Shown here one piece after another: positions 28,410 to 39,600 of a stretch of 51,102 bases of DNA. Position 1 is the first letter of the stretch, and the number at the start of each line of letters is the position of its first letter. The notes beneath the pieces were generated by a model. It ran no database searches. It saw only the letters and a program-made list of their open reading frames with translations, and was not told where the DNA came from. A program made the translations under genes and the position numbers. This DNA is from an uncultured Bacteroidales bacterium (GTDB lineage Bacteria > Bacteroidota > Bacteroidia > Bacteroidales > JAUNSR01). The stretch covers positions 1-51,102 of the forward strand of contig CAMTOJ010000023.1 in assembly GCA_947074145.1 (NCBI GenBank), read 5' to 3'.

Positions 28410-29636
28410 ATGAAAAAAAATGACTTTATCAAAGCCGGAGCAGCATTGTTGCTTTCGGGTATGCCTTTCTTATCACAGGCACAGAAGAAAAACAATCCTG
28501 ATTTTACTCATTATTTATTTGCTTTCTTTTCTGACAATTCTCCTTATGGAGAACAGGTAAGATATGCCATTAGTGAAGACGGCTTCAATTACACAGCCCT
28601 TAATGACGGAAAACCAATAATTAGTTCTGATAAAATAGCTAAGAAAAAAGGGATTAGAGATCCGCATATTATAAGATCGGAAGATGGGAAAACTTTTTAT
28701 ATGGTTATGACTGATATGCGCTCGAGTGAAGGATGGCAAAGTAATGACGGACTTGTTCTAATGAAAAGTAATGATATGATTACCTGGGAGCATACAGCCA
28801 TTCATTTTCCAGACAGATTCCCGAACCTTGAGGGATTTGACGAAGCTAATCTTCATGCAGTGTGGGCACCTCAAACTATTTGGGATCCTAAAGAGGAGAA
28901 GTATATGATTTACTACTCTATCGGACGTCATGATTGGGAATATCCCGTAGGTGACAGATTCCAACCATATTTTAAAATGTTTTATTCTTATGCCAATGAA
29001 GATTTTACCGATTTAACAGAACCGAAACTTCTTCTTGATTTCGGAACGGCTGCAATTGATGGTGATATAATTTATGACGAAAAGAATAAAGAATATATAT
29101 TATTCTTTAAAGATGAAGGGCTTTCAACTATAAATAACGGTTTTAGAACCCGTCAGGGAGTAATGAGAGCAACAAGTAAGGATGTAACCGGCCCTTATAC
29201 AGTGGAATATAAACATTTGCATCAGACTGATAAGGTTGTTGAAGGATCAAGCGTTTTCAAACAGATCAATTCTGATAAATATATTCTGATGTATGATTGT
29301 TATTCTGAAGGATATTATCAGTTTTGCGAAAGTGATGACCTTAAGAATTTCAAACATGTTCAGAATACTGCTACAAGAGGTAATTTCACTCCTCGCCACG
29401 GGTCTGTAATGCATATCACAAAAGAGGAAAAAGAACGACTTGAGTCATGGTCGGAGTTAAGTCTCACAAAAGAGAAACTAAACAAGATTGCAGTTCCTGC
29501 TTTCACATTGAAAGATCTTGATAAAAGAAATCAACTTTTAGAGGAATCGAAACTTGTGCTTGAAACCTCTTCGGATATTAAAACTTTAAATAAGACAAAA
29601 AAGAAACTTGATACTTTTTGCAAGTATTACGAATAA
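28410..29636 (+). CDS. Glycoside hydrolase family 43 enzyme
   Basis: A 408-residue exported five-bladed propeller hydrolase, with signal peptide 1-25 (ending SQAQ). The likely inverting triad is D84 (GIRDPHIIRS), D217 (AAIDGDIIYDEK) as pKa modulator and E278 (VVEGSSVF) as general acid. The family mostly removes arabinose, xylose or galactose from plant cell-wall side chains. With GH51 next door, arabinan or arabinogalactan side chains are plausible, but the subfamily cannot be given. The last 65 residues are helical and Lys/Glu-rich, outside the propeller. It has its own promoter and shares a bidirectional terminator with the convergent GH51 gene. Confidence 0.83.
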   Translation: MKKNDFIKAGAALLLSGMPFLSQAQKKNNPDFTHYLFAFFSDNSPYGEQVRYAISEDGFNYTALNDGKPIISSDKIAKKKGIRDPHIIRSEDGKTFYMVMTDMRSSEGWQSNDGLVLMKSNDMITWEHTAIHFPDRFPNLEGFDEANLHAVWAPQTIWDPKEEKYMIYYSIGRHDWEYPVGDRFQPYFKMFYSYANEDFTDLTEPKLLLDFGTAAIDGDIIYDEKNKEYILFFKDEGLSTINNGFRTRQGVMRATSKDVTGPYTVEYKHLHQTDKVVEGSSVFKQINSDKYILMYDCYSEGYYQFCESDDLKNFKHVQNTATRGNFTPRHGSVMHITKEEKERLESWSELSLTKEKLNKIAVPAFTLKDLDKRNQLLEESKLVLETSSDIKTLNKTKKKLDTFCKYYE

Positions 29637-29648
29637 GATAAAAGAAAA

Positions 29649-29690
29649 AAATCCACGCTACTAAATGTAAGCGTGGATTTTTATTTTATA
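29649..29690. terminator. Bidirectional terminator between GH43 and GH51
   Basis: An 11-bp stem AAATCCACGCT (29649-29659) with its complement at 29670-29680, a 10-base loop, T-rich on both sides. It serves both convergent genes. Confidence 0.88.
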
Positions 29691-29724
29691 TCGTAGTATC
29701 TTATTTAATTGAGATAAATACAGA

Positions 29725-31275
29725 TTAATTTACCTGAATAGATATAATAGATTTAGCCGGCATTTTAACTTTCAAAGAACCGTTTTTCTCAACTTTCACA
29801 CCTTTAAAGTCTTTAAGAATAACCTCTTCAGGTTTTTCAAATGTATTGTGAGAAGAGATATCTTTTGCTGTTATAATAGTCGCTTTTGTTGATTTTATCT
29901 TAACATCAGGAATATTTAGAGTTACTGTCTGATCATTGTCTGCATCTACATTAGACATAGTTATATTAATAACTCCCTTATCATTTTTCGAGGCAGATGC
30001 ACTCAACATTGGTAAAGTTCTGTTTCCTTTTCCACCAACATCCATCTTGTCGGAAGTTATATCTAGAGGAACCATAGTTGCATCCTGATGTACCTTATAC
30101 ATATTAAAAACATGATATGTAGGAGTCAGAATCATTTTATCATCTTTAGTAAGAACTACAGATTGAAGAACATTTGCAATCTGAGCAATATTTGCCATTT
30201 GTACGCGACTTCCGCACTGATTAAAGATATCAAGAGTAAGAGATGCTACCATTGCATCGCGAAGAGAATTCTGTTGATAAAGATGTCCGTTTATTGTACC
30301 CGGTTCTTCGTTAAACCATGTACCCCATTCATCTACCAAAAGGCCAACTCTTCCGCGTGGATCATATTTATCCATGATATCGATATGCTTGTTTACAACA
30401 TCTTTGATCTCAATTGCTTTTCCAAGTGTCCAGTAATAGTCTTCTTTATTGAAATTAATTGCAGAACCTTTGTTTGGTCCCCACTCTTTTACTGTATAAT
30501 AATGAAGAGAAAGACCGTTCATCTGATTAGCGGCTTTTCTCATAAGAGTTTCAGTCCAGTTGTAATCATAATCACTTGCTCCACTGGCAATCTTATATAA
30601 TCTGTTATCATCATAATTACGACAATAAACCGCATAACGGCGATAAAGATCAGCATAATAATCAGGATACATATCGCCTCCGCAACCCCAACTCTCATTT
30701 CCTACTCCAAGGAATTTCACTTTCCATGCTTTATCTCGACCATTTTGGCGACGAAGATTTGCCATTGGTGAGTCGCCGTCGGAAGTCATATATTCTACCC
30801 ATTTAGCAAGTTCTTCTACTGTTCCACTACCAACGTTTCCACTGATATACGGCTCACATTCAAGCAATTCGCAAAGATTCAAAAATTCGTGAGTACCGAA
30901 ACTGTTATCTTCGATTGTTCCTCCCCAGTTGTTGTTGACCATCTTTGGTCTGTTTTCTTTAGGACCAATACCGTCTGTCCAATGATATTCATCAGCAAAG
31001 CAACCTCCCGGCCAACGAAGAACAGGGACTTTCATCTCTTTAAGTGCCTCAAGTACATCATTTCTATATCCATTGGTATTTGGAATAGAAGAGTCTTCTC
31101 CTACCCAAAGTCCACCGTACACACATGTACCAAGATGTTCGGCAAAATGACCATAAATATGTTTACTGATTTTTTGATTTGCTTCATTGGTTTTAAGAGT
31201 AACCGTAGCTTCTCTTTGAGCAAATAATGATAATGGCATCACTGCCATAATAGGTAATAGATAGCGTTTTTTCAT
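29725..31275 (-). CDS. Alpha-L-arabinofuranosidase, GH51
   Basis: A 516-residue exported retaining hydrolase, signal peptide 1-20 (MPLSLFAQ). It releases terminal arabinofuranose from arabinan, arabinoxylan or arabinogalactan. The acid/base is E194 in [13 protein letters not shown] and the nucleophile E316 in [11 protein letters not shown]. The catalytic barrel runs to about residue 385 and the C-terminal beta-sandwich includes [20 protein letters not shown]. Length is normal for GH51. It converges on GH43, and together they suit removal of arabinose side chains from pectin. I found no clean promoter box upstream. Confidence 0.94.
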   Translation of the reverse strand: MKKRYLLPIMAVMPLSLFAQREATVTLKTNEANQKISKHIYGHFAEHLGTCVYGGLWVGEDSSIPNTNGYRNDVLEALKEMKVPVLRWPGGCFADEYHWTDGIGPKENRPKMVNNNWGGTIEDNSFGTHEFLNLCELLECEPYISGNVGSGTVEELAKWVEYMTSDGDSPMANLRRQNGRDKAWKVKFLGVGNESWGCGGDMYPDYYADLYRRYAVYCRNYDDNRLYKIASGASDYDYNWTETLMRKAANQMNGLSLHYYTVKEWGPNKGSAINFNKEDYYWTLGKAIEIKDVVNKHIDIMDKYDPRGRVGLLVDEWGTWFNEEPGTINGHLYQQNSLRDAMVASLTLDIFNQCGSRVQMANIAQIANVLQSVVLTKDDKMILTPTYHVFNMYKVHQDATMVPLDITSDKMDVGGKGNRTLPMLSASASKNDKGVINITMSNVDADNDQTVTLNIPDVKIKSTKATIITAKDISSHNTFEKPEEVILKDFKGVKVEKNGSLKVKMPAKSIISIQVN

Positions 31276-31513
31276 GTTGAAAATTATAAATAATATATAG
31301 TTAATAATTGTTTTGTAAAAATATCATTATTCTTAATATATAACAATAGTACATTGCGATTAAGATTAAGTTAAATCAACTACAATCGTTAATAATCTAA
31401 ATAAATATCAAAAAAATAAAATAAATACGTTGTTTAGCCAACAAATAATAAACATAAGATTGTTATCGTTATGACTTTTAATAATATATGAAACTATAAA
31501 AAAATTCTTTTCT

Positions 31514-31521
31514 ATATTTGT
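31514..31521 (+). promoter_or_regulatory. Putative -7 box for the DUF2723 gene
   Basis: TATATTTG, 46 bases before the ATG. No exact -33 TTTG at N19-21. Confidence 0.5.
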
Positions 31522-31567
31522 GGGCAATTTAAAAAATTAGATAAACAAAAAACTATAATATCAATCA

Positions 31568-34500
31568 ATGAAGAAGTACAATCTACTTAACAACCTATTC
31601 GGTTGGCTTGCATTTGTTATTTCAGCTATCGTATATATAATGACAGCAGAACCGACAGCAAGTTTTTGGGACTGTCCCGAATTTATCACTTCAGCATTCA
31701 AACTTGAAGTTGGACACCCTCCCGGCAATACTTTTTTTAATCTAACAGGCCGTTTCTTTGCAAACTTCGCAGGTGGCGATGTAAAGAAGGTTGCTTTTAC
31801 CATAAATTGCATGTCTGCTTTATTAAGTGCGGGAACAATCTTATTTCTTTTTTGGACTGTCACTCATTTATTGAAAAAAATAGTTGTAAAATCGGATTCC
31901 TCAAATTCTGATAATATTACATCTTCTCAAATAGTAACTATTCTTGGTGGTGGACTTGTTGCTTCATTAATCTATACTTTTACCGATACTTTTTGGTTTT
32001 CAGCTGTCGAAGCTGAAGTATATGCATTTTCCTCATTTATGACCGCGCTGGTTTTCTGGCTTATACTTAAATGGGAATCTCAGGCAGATCAACCTAATTC
32101 AGACAGATATATAATACTTATAGCTTATATAATAGGACTTTCAATTGGTGTTCACTTATTGAATCTTCTTACTATTCCGGCACTTGTTCTTGTATATTAT
32201 TTCAAGAAAAAACCTGATGCTACTATATTGGGTACCTTGATTGCTCTGGGTGCTTCGGTTGTAGGTATTGCCCTTATTCTTTATGGGTTAGTTCCGGGAT
32301 TCGTAAAACTTTGCGGTTATTGTGAGCTTCTTTTTGTAAACGGGCTTGGAATGAGCTATAACACAGGCACTTTGTTTTATTTCTTTTTTGTTCTTGCCGT
32401 TCTTGCATGGGGTCTATATGAAACATGGAAAGGTAAATGCGAACTGAAAATGAGAGTATCTTTCTGTGCGGGGATATGCCTTATAGGTGTTCCTTTTATC
32501 GGAGGGGGATGGATGCTTGGCGTTTTCCTTTCAATATTATTGACTGCCGGTGTTTTTCTACTTTGGAAAAAGCTTAATATAAAATTGATGAACACAGTGA
32601 TTTTGTCACTGATGATGATACTTATAGGTTATTCGACATTTGCTCAGATCATTATTCGTTCGGTTGCAAATACTCCTATGGATCAAAACTCTCCTGATGA
32701 GATATTCTCTTTCACGAAATATCTTAATAGAGAGCAGTATGGAGACAGACCATTATTCTACGGATATACTTTCGTTTCCGATATTGAAAGGGATAATTCG
32801 GGACGTGTAAAAATGGAGAAAGGTGAGCCTATATATGCTAAAGCCGTAAAAAACAGTCCGGAGGATAAAGATAAATATGTAGTTACGGGTTATAAAGAAA
32901 ATTATATTTATACGCCTGAACTTAATATGCTTATGCCTCGTATGTATAGTAAGCAGGAATCACATATTCAGGGTTATAAATATTGGACAAACTTTACAGG
33001 AAAACCTGTTAGGATATTTCAAAACGGAGAAAACCGTGTTGTAATGAAACCAACTTTTGCTGAAAATATTAAATTTTTCTTTAGTTATCAGCTTAATCAT
33101 ATGTATTGGAGATATTTTATGTGGAATTTCTCCGGTCGTCAAAATGATATTCAGGGTTATGGTGATATCACTAAAGGTAACTGGATAACGGGCTTTAATT
33201 TTATTGATAAATATCTGGTAGGTGATCAAAGTAATTTACCAACAGATATGAAAGATAATAAAGGGAGAAATGTCTATTATATGCTTCCTCTTATTTTAGG
33301 GATTTTAGGACTTTTATATCAGGCAAAGTCAGGAAGAGCCGGTGCACAGGGGTTCTGGATAGTACTTCTTCTTTTCATAATGACAGGTATTGCTATCGTG
33401 GTTTATCTGAATCAGACTCCTTATCAGCCAAGAGAGCGCGACTATGCGTATGCTGCTTCGTTCTATGCATTTGCAATATGGACAGGATTCGGTGTTGCGG
33501 CAATTATAGAGTATCTATCTAAGAAGATCAATAATCCGCAACTTGTGTCTTGGGCTGTAAGCATCATTTGTCTTGCAGTACCTGTTCAGATGGCTTGTCA
33601 GAACTGGGATGATCATGACAGAAGTAATCGTTATACGGCAAGAGATTTCGGTTATAACTATCTTACATCGGTTGAGAAAGATGGAATAATCTTTACAAAT
33701 GGTGATAATGATACTTTCCCTCTTTGGTATGCTCAGGAGGTTGAGGGGTATAGAACAGATGTTCGTGTATGTAATCTTTCTTATCTTCAGACAGATTGGT
33801 ATATAGATCAGATGAAAAGTCCTGCTTATGACTCTAAACCGCTTCCTATAGCTTTGACTCCAAAACAATATGATCAGTCTAAACTGAACTATGCATATAT
33901 TATGCGTCTTAATAAAGATTCGCTTTCTCTTGGCACTGCTCTTAATTGGCTTGCCTCTGAAGATGAAAGAACGAAACGAATTCAAGGGTATAACGAAAGA
34001 GTAGATTTCATTCCTGCTGAGAACCTTTATATTAATATCGATTCTGCTGCAATTGCCAATTCTCCTGTAATGAAGGGGATAGATATGAAAGATCTTGTTT
34101 CTCAGATGAATATTAATCTGAAAAATAAAAATGTTATTACTAAAAATGAGATCGCTATACTTTATATGCTTGACGGAATAAGTAAAGAGGGATGGACTCG
34201 TCCTATCTATTATGCTACAACTGTAGGTACGGATATGTATATGAATCTTTCATCTTATTTCAATCTTGTTGGTCTTGCTTATCAGATCACTCCTTTTCAA
34301 TCTGGTAGTGAGGGTAGCGTAAATACTGAAAAGATGTATGATAACATGATGAATAAATTCTTATGGGGCGGAATAGATAATCCTAAAATTTATCTTGATG
34401 AGACAAACAGAAGAATGTGTCGCACTTTAAGACTTATGTTTGTTCGTCTTGTAGATGCTCTTATTGCAGAGGGTCAGAATGAAAAAGCAATTAAGGCTCT

Positions 34501-34828
34501 TGATTTCTGCATGAAACAGATACCGGGAGAGAGTGTACCTCACGATTATACTTCAATTTCATTAGGACAGGATTATATCACTGTAGGGGAGACTGAAAAA
34601 GGTGTTTCTCTATTGAATCATATAGCAGACAAATCTGTTGAAAATATGAAATGGATGTTTAGCCTGCCAAACAGAATGTTTGGATCCGTAACCTCTGATA
34701 TCAGTCATAATATGGCTGTACTTCATAATATTGTTCAGGCATATAAAAATGTAGGTCTTAATAAAGAAGCAGAGATTTATGAAAATGAGATGAGACTTTA
34801 CAACTCTATGTGGTCTCAAAAACAATAA
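31568..34828 (+). CDS. DUF2723 membrane glycosyltransferase (PMT-like)
   Basis: A 1086-residue polytopic inner-membrane protein. The first part has the family start NNLFGWLAFVISAIVYIMTA with the acidic motif SFWDCPEFITSAFKLEVGHP, a luminal loop typical of GT-C transferases, and about a dozen helices to residue 690. A large periplasmic domain follows (GDNDTFPLWYAQEVEGYRTD), and a helical-repeat-like tail (NEKAIKALDFCMKQIPGESV). Such proteins are thought to transfer sugar from a lipid carrier, possibly in protein O-glycosylation, a general process in Bacteroidetes. Acceptor is unknown. It is one of the largest genes here and stands alone between a promoter and a terminator. Confidence 0.88.
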   Translation: MKKYNLLNNLFGWLAFVISAIVYIMTAEPTASFWDCPEFITSAFKLEVGHPPGNTFFNLTGRFFANFAGGDVKKVAFTINCMSALLSAGTILFLFWTVTHLLKKIVVKSDSSNSDNITSSQIVTILGGGLVASLIYTFTDTFWFSAVEAEVYAFSSFMTALVFWLILKWESQADQPNSDRYIILIAYIIGLSIGVHLLNLLTIPALVLVYYFKKKPDATILGTLIALGASVVGIALILYGLVPGFVKLCGYCELLFVNGLGMSYNTGTLFYFFFVLAVLAWGLYETWKGKCELKMRVSFCAGICLIGVPFIGGGWMLGVFLSILLTAGVFLLWKKLNIKLMNTVILSLMMILIGYSTFAQIIIRSVANTPMDQNSPDEIFSFTKYLNREQYGDRPLFYGYTFVSDIERDNSGRVKMEKGEPIYAKAVKNSPEDKDKYVVTGYKENYIYTPELNMLMPRMYSKQESHIQGYKYWTNFTGKPVRIFQNGENRVVMKPTFAENIKFFFSYQLNHMYWRYFMWNFSGRQNDIQGYGDITKGNWITGFNFIDKYLVGDQSNLPTDMKDNKGRNVYYMLPLILGILGLLYQAKSGRAGAQGFWIVLLLFIMTGIAIVVYLNQTPYQPRERDYAYAASFYAFAIWTGFGVAAIIEYLSKKINNPQLVSWAVSIICLAVPVQMACQNWDDHDRSNRYTARDFGYNYLTSVEKDGIIFTNGDNDTFPLWYAQEVEGYRTDVRVCNLSYLQTDWYIDQMKSPAYDSKPLPIALTPKQYDQSKLNYAYIMRLNKDSLSLGTALNWLASEDERTKRIQGYNERVDFIPAENLYINIDSAAIANSPVMKGIDMKDLVSQMNINLKNKNVITKNEIAILYMLDGISKEGWTRPIYYATTVGTDMYMNLSSYFNLVGLAYQITPFQSGSEGSVNTEKMYDNMMNKFLWGGIDNPKIYLDETNRRMCRTLRLMFVRLVDALIAEGQNEKAIKALDFCMKQIPGESVPHDYTSISLGQDYITVGETEKGVSLLNHIADKSVENMKWMFSLPNRMFGSVTSDISHNMAVLHNIVQAYKNVGLNKEAEIYENEMRLYNSMWSQKQ

Positions 34829-34852
34829 GAATATCTAAAAGGTTATATAAAC

Positions 34853-34899
34853 GGAGCTATCATTAAACTTCTATCTTTTAATATGATAGCTCCATTTTT
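34853..34899 (+). terminator. Intrinsic terminator after the DUF2723 gene
   Basis: 11-bp stem GGAGCTATCAT (34853-34863) with its complement at 34883-34893, extended by A/T pairs, followed by ATTTTT. Confidence 0.88.
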
Positions 34900-34944
34900 A
34901 GTATTAAAGTCGATATTGAGAATTAGCTTTTTAGTTTTAGAGAT

Positions 34945-35556
34945 ATGCTAATAGAACAACCTCCTTTTATTTTTCGCTTGTTCTTTACAGAATCTTTCTG
35001 GCGAATACAGGGTAGAGATAAATGCGTTTATCTCACTTTCGATGACGGCCCTATTCCACAAGTTACTCCATGGGTACTTAATCTTCTTGATGAATATAAC
35101 ATTAAGGCAACATTCTTCTGCGTTGGTGAAAATGTAGCTCGTTATCCGGGTGTATTTGAAGAGATTAAACTTAGAGGTCACAGAGTGGGAAATCATACAA
35201 TGAATCACATAAGCGGGATGAAGACTTCGGTAAAAAAGTTTCTTGAAAATGTACAGTTTGCCGATTCATTGATCCAAAGCAATCTTTTCCGTCCCCCTCA
35301 TGGCTGGATGTTAAGTGCACAAGCCTGGTATATAAAACAGAATTATCGTATTATAATGTGGGATGTTGTAACGCGTGATTACAGCAATAAACTTAATGGA
35401 GAACAGGTATTTAATATAGTAAAAAAATATACCCGTAACGGATCTATCATTGTTTTTCATGATTCTTTGAAAGCAGAAAAAAATCTCAGATATGCTCTTC
35501 CTAAAACTATTGAATGGTTAATGAAAGAGGGATATTCTTTTAAAGTATTCTCTTAA
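34945..35556 (+). CDS. Polysaccharide deacetylase (NodB domain, CE4)
   Basis: A 203-residue metal-dependent deacetylase. Motif 1 TFDDGP is at residues 31-36 (D33 base, D34 metal), motif 2 is H84 and H88 in GNHTMNH, motif 3 is RPPHGW, and the final motif is IIVFHDS near 165. It removes N- or O-acetyl groups from a polymer such as peptidoglycan or an exopolysaccharide. There is no signal peptide, which is unusual for an extracellular substrate; a signal-less form working on a lipid-linked or internal substrate is possible. It follows the DUF2723 terminator by 45 bases. Confidence 0.9.
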   Translation: MLIEQPPFIFRLFFTESFWRIQGRDKCVYLTFDDGPIPQVTPWVLNLLDEYNIKATFFCVGENVARYPGVFEEIKLRGHRVGNHTMNHISGMKTSVKKFLENVQFADSLIQSNLFRPPHGWMLSAQAWYIKQNYRIIMWDVVTRDYSNKLNGEQVFNIVKKYTRNGSIIVFHDSLKAEKNLRYALPKTIEWLMKEGYSFKVFS

Positions 35557-35674
35557 TTCAAGATTAATCGTGTATTATAATTTGTATTGATTTGATTATA
35601 TTTTTAATACAATCCTTTATTTTATAAATTATTAATAGTCAACTTTTCATTTATTTGTTTTATTACTTCTTTCT

Positions 35675-36619
35675 ATGACAACAGAGCAAATAATAATAGA
35701 CAAAGCCTTGGAACTTGGATTTTCCGCATGTGCTATAGTACCCGTAGGCGATGTTGAATTATATGCTGAACAAAATCTTCGTGAATGGCTTGATAAGGGT
35801 TATGCTGCCAATATGAATTACATGCATAATAACCTTGAAAAAAGACTTAATCCTCAAATGCTTGTTGAGCAAGCGAGGTCAATGATAATCGTGGCTATCA
35901 ATTATTACCCCGAAATAAAACGCAACCCGTCTTATCCCGAAATATCTTATTATGCCTACGGGAAAGATTATCATGATGTTATCAAAGAAAAATTAAAACA
36001 CTTATGGAACTTCATAAATAAAGATATATCTCCAATTACCGGTCGTATATTTACAGATTCAGCTCCTGTCATGGAAAGATATTGGGCAGAAAAGGCTGGT
36101 CTCGGGTTTATAGGAAAAAGTAATAATCTTATTATCCCGGGAAAAGGAAGTTTCTTTTTTCTAGGTGAAATAATTTGCGATCTGGAGCTATGTAAATCTT
36201 CTTCAATAAAACAATCTGTTAAAATTAATTGTGGAAAATGCTCACGTTGTATCGACTCCTGTCCTACCGGAGCTATCAGTTTATCAAATGACAAATATTT
36301 GCTTGATTCACATAAATGCATTGCTTATCAGACAATTGAAAACAAAACGGACATCGACCCTGCTTTATCAAATCAAATAGGAAAAAGAATCTACGGATGC
36401 GATACTTGTCTAAAGGTATGTCCATTCAATAAGTTTGCAGAACCAACAAAAATTGAGGAATTTAAACCAACAGAAGAGTTTCTTACCCTGGATTATAAGC
36501 GTTTAGATGAACTTACAGAATCGGAGTTTAAGTTTCTTTTTAAGGGTTCTCCTATAAAAAGAGCCGGTTTTTACGGAATTAAGAGGAATTTGTCTTTTGC
36601 AAGAAATAATTTTAATTAA
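35675..36619 (+). CDS. queG: Epoxyqueuosine reductase
   Basis: A 314-residue cobalamin and iron-sulfur enzyme that reduces epoxyqueuosine to queuosine in tRNA (Asn, Asp, His, Tyr). The two 4Fe-4S clusters are marked by CGKCSRCIDSCPTGA (Cys186, 189, 192, 196) and by Cys215 with GCDTCLKVCPFN (242, 245, 249). D128 in FTDSAPVMERYWAEK aligns with the proposed proton donor. It is shorter than the E. coli and Bacillus enzymes of about 380 residues because the C-terminal repeat domain is missing, which is common in Bacteroidetes. The stop codon overlaps the promoter box of the next gene. Confidence 0.95.
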   Translation: MTTEQIIIDKALELGFSACAIVPVGDVELYAEQNLREWLDKGYAANMNYMHNNLEKRLNPQMLVEQARSMIIVAINYYPEIKRNPSYPEISYYAYGKDYHDVIKEKLKHLWNFINKDISPITGRIFTDSAPVMERYWAEKAGLGFIGKSNNLIIPGKGSFFFLGEIICDLELCKSSSIKQSVKINCGKCSRCIDSCPTGAISLSNDKYLLDSHKCIAYQTIENKTDIDPALSNQIGKRIYGCDTCLKVCPFNKFAEPTKIEEFKPTEEFLTLDYKRLDELTESEFKFLFKGSPIKRAGFYGIKRNLSFARNNFN

Positions 36620-36624
36620 TTTTG
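36617..36624 (+). promoter_or_regulatory. Putative -7 box for the PL11 gene
   Basis: TAATTTTG overlapping the queG stop codon. TTTG occurs 17 and 24 bases upstream, neither at ideal spacing. A start near 36631 would give a leader of about 41 bases and argues for translation from 36672 and against the longer frame from 36597. Confidence 0.5.
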
Positions 36625-36671
36625 GCTACATAATTCGATTAGATACACTATTAAAAAACACATTATTTTTT

Positions 36672-39600
36672 ATGAGAAACACTATTAACCGCGTTTTAAC
36701 GGTGACATCCTTGTCATTGTTATTACTTGCACCCCTCAAAACTCATGCACAAAGACCTATGGAGTCTCTCTCAAGAGGGTTGATTGCAAGAAAAGTCTCA
36801 AATGGATTTTTAGTTCAATGGCGTATAAATTCAGATGAATGGCGCACTGCATCCTACAAACTTTACAGAGACGGAGAGCTTATTTACGAATCAGGAATAA
36901 GCGGAGCATCAAACTTTTTAGATAAAAATGGAAAAAGCAGTTCTGTTTATACGGTTTCAACTGTTATAAACGGTATTGAGTCAGAACAGAAAAGTGCTAT
37001 CAGCAAACCTCTTTCAAATGATTTTCTTGAAATTAAATTAAGAAATCTTCCTGCTGGCAAAACGGGATATCATATTAATGACTGTACAGCTGCCGACCTT
37101 GATGGTGACGGTGAGATGGAAATTATCGTAAAAAGATTAAATACAGACTGGAGTGTAGATAATACTTCATATACATATTTTGAAGCTTATAAACTTGACG
37201 GGACACATTTGTGGAGTATCGATGTTGGTCCAAACATTACTATGGATGTTGAGATCAATATAGCGGCATTTGACCTTGATGGTGACGGTAAAGCGGAAGT
37301 TTTTATGAGAACTTCTGACAATACTATATTCGGTGACGGTAAAAGTGTCGGTGACAGAGATGGTGACGGTATAACAAACTATCGTAATTCTATCGGAGGA
37401 GACGGATTTATGAATGCAGGTCCAGAATACCTTTCTCTTATCGATGGAGAAACAGGTGCTGAACTTGACTGGGTTGATTTTATTCCTCGTGGAAAGTCTT
37501 CAGATTGGGGTGATGATTATGGACACAGAGCAAATAAATTTTTCTTCGGAGCTCCTTATCTTGACGGAGTTCATCCGAGTCTTTTCATCGGTCGTGGTAT
37601 CTATACTCAGACTCTGATGAGAACCTATGATATTAAAGATAAAAAACTTGTTGAAAGATGGCGCTGGGATAGCCGCAATGAAGCGGGATATTCATATCAG
37701 GGTAATCACAATTACACTATTGCAGATACAGATGGAGACGGTTATGATGAGATAGTTTGGGGCTCTATGTGTGTTGATCATAATGGAAAAGGGCTTTATA
37801 CTACTGAATTAGGTCATGGTGATGCTCTTCATGTAGGTGATTTTGATCCTTATTATAAAGGTATAGAGGTTTTCGCGGCAAATGAAGATAAACCGGGAAC
37901 CAACCTACGTGACGGAAAAACAGGAAAGATGCTTATTCGTCATATCACTCCTAAAGATTGCGGTCGTTGCTGTGCCGGGAATATAACAGATAAATATAAA
38001 GGTTATGAAGTTTGGGGAGGCGGAGTTGCTTACTCTGCTACCGAAAGAGTTCAGATGAATAATTTCGGACTTGCTGAAAACTATACGATCTACTGGACCG
38101 GCGACCTTCTTAAAGAGATCCTTGATCATAGAGGATTTTCATCAAATATAGGTTATGGAATGGGGCATATAACCAAATTCTATGATTATGGAGATATTCG
38201 TGATATCCTTATTGCAGATGCAGCTTCATGTAACTGGACAAAAGGTACACCTTGTCTTCAGGCTGATCTATTCGGTGATTGGAGAGAAGAGGTAATTTGG
38301 AGAAAAACAGATAATTCGGCACTTAGAATATATCTTACTCCTTATGAAACAAAAGAGAGAATTTATACTCTACTTCATGATCATCAATATCGTCAGGCTA
38401 TCTGCTGGCAAATGTGCGGATATAACCAACCTCCTCATATTAGTTTCTATTTAGGAGGTGAATTCCCTGATCCTATCCCTGCAAAATCTACTAACGGTAA
38501 ACTTGTTTGGAAAGGTAATGGTAATACATGGGATATGTCAGCGGCTGAATGGATGGATGGAAATGATCTTAATGGATTAATCTATAATACGGCAGCCACA
38601 TCTTCTTTCAAAAATAATGAACAGGTGTTATTCTCTCCTCAGGGTGGGAACAGAAATATCAATCTTACAACAGATATTACTCCTTCTGTTCTTACAGTAT
38701 CTGATATTGATGATTATTCAATATCAGGAACAGGTAAACTAACAGGTGATATGATGCTCGATAAAATGGGTGAAGGAACTCTAAATCTTGCAGGTAATCA
38801 TAATTTCATAGGTGAATGTAATGTATGGGAAGGTACATTATCTTTCAATGGTAATTTTAGTAATTTCCCTGTGACTGTGCGTCGACATGCAAATATTGTT
38901 CTTGAAGGAAATTTTGATAATGATATTTCAACAGAATATAATGCTTCAATATTAATAGGAAAATCAAACAAAGCCCTTGTTAAGAAAAACATATGGATGT
39001 GTGAAGGAGCAAGAATGATCTTTGATATTAATGATAAACCTATTGATATTTCTGAAATTAATGTTATTCCTTCAAACTCAACAAATGATATTCTTGATAT
39101 CGAAGGAACTTTATATATTGAAGATAATTCAATCATAGAGATAAATTCTGAAAATCAACTTGAACAAGGTTTATACTATATCGGTAACATAGCAAACGTC
39201 AATGGAGATATTTCAAAAATAAAACTGGATGGTAAAAAAGGAGCAATTGCTAAACTTGAATATAATGCTTCAACAAAAGCTCTGTTTATTCGCATAGAGG
39301 GAATGCGCTCTCCTGCAGAAATAGTATGGACGGGAAATGAAAACGGTAATTGGGACTTTGGAATTACAAACAACTGGACTATTAACTCTGAAAAAGAAAT
39401 TTTTGTCAACGGTGATAAAGTAACATTTGATGAAACTTCTCTAGTAAGAAATATTATTATAGAAGATGAAGTTTCGCCTTCTCAATTAGTTGTAAATAGC
39501 GGAACTTATGTATTCTCAGGAGATGGATCTCTTGAAGGAGATATGAGTCTGAATATAAATAACGGAGCAAATGTTACTATCAATAACAGAAATAATTTTA

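Noticed and set aside
36597..36671. Longer N-terminus of the PL11 protein
   Set aside because: The extra 25 residues overlap queG, precede the signal peptide and lie across the likely promoter box.
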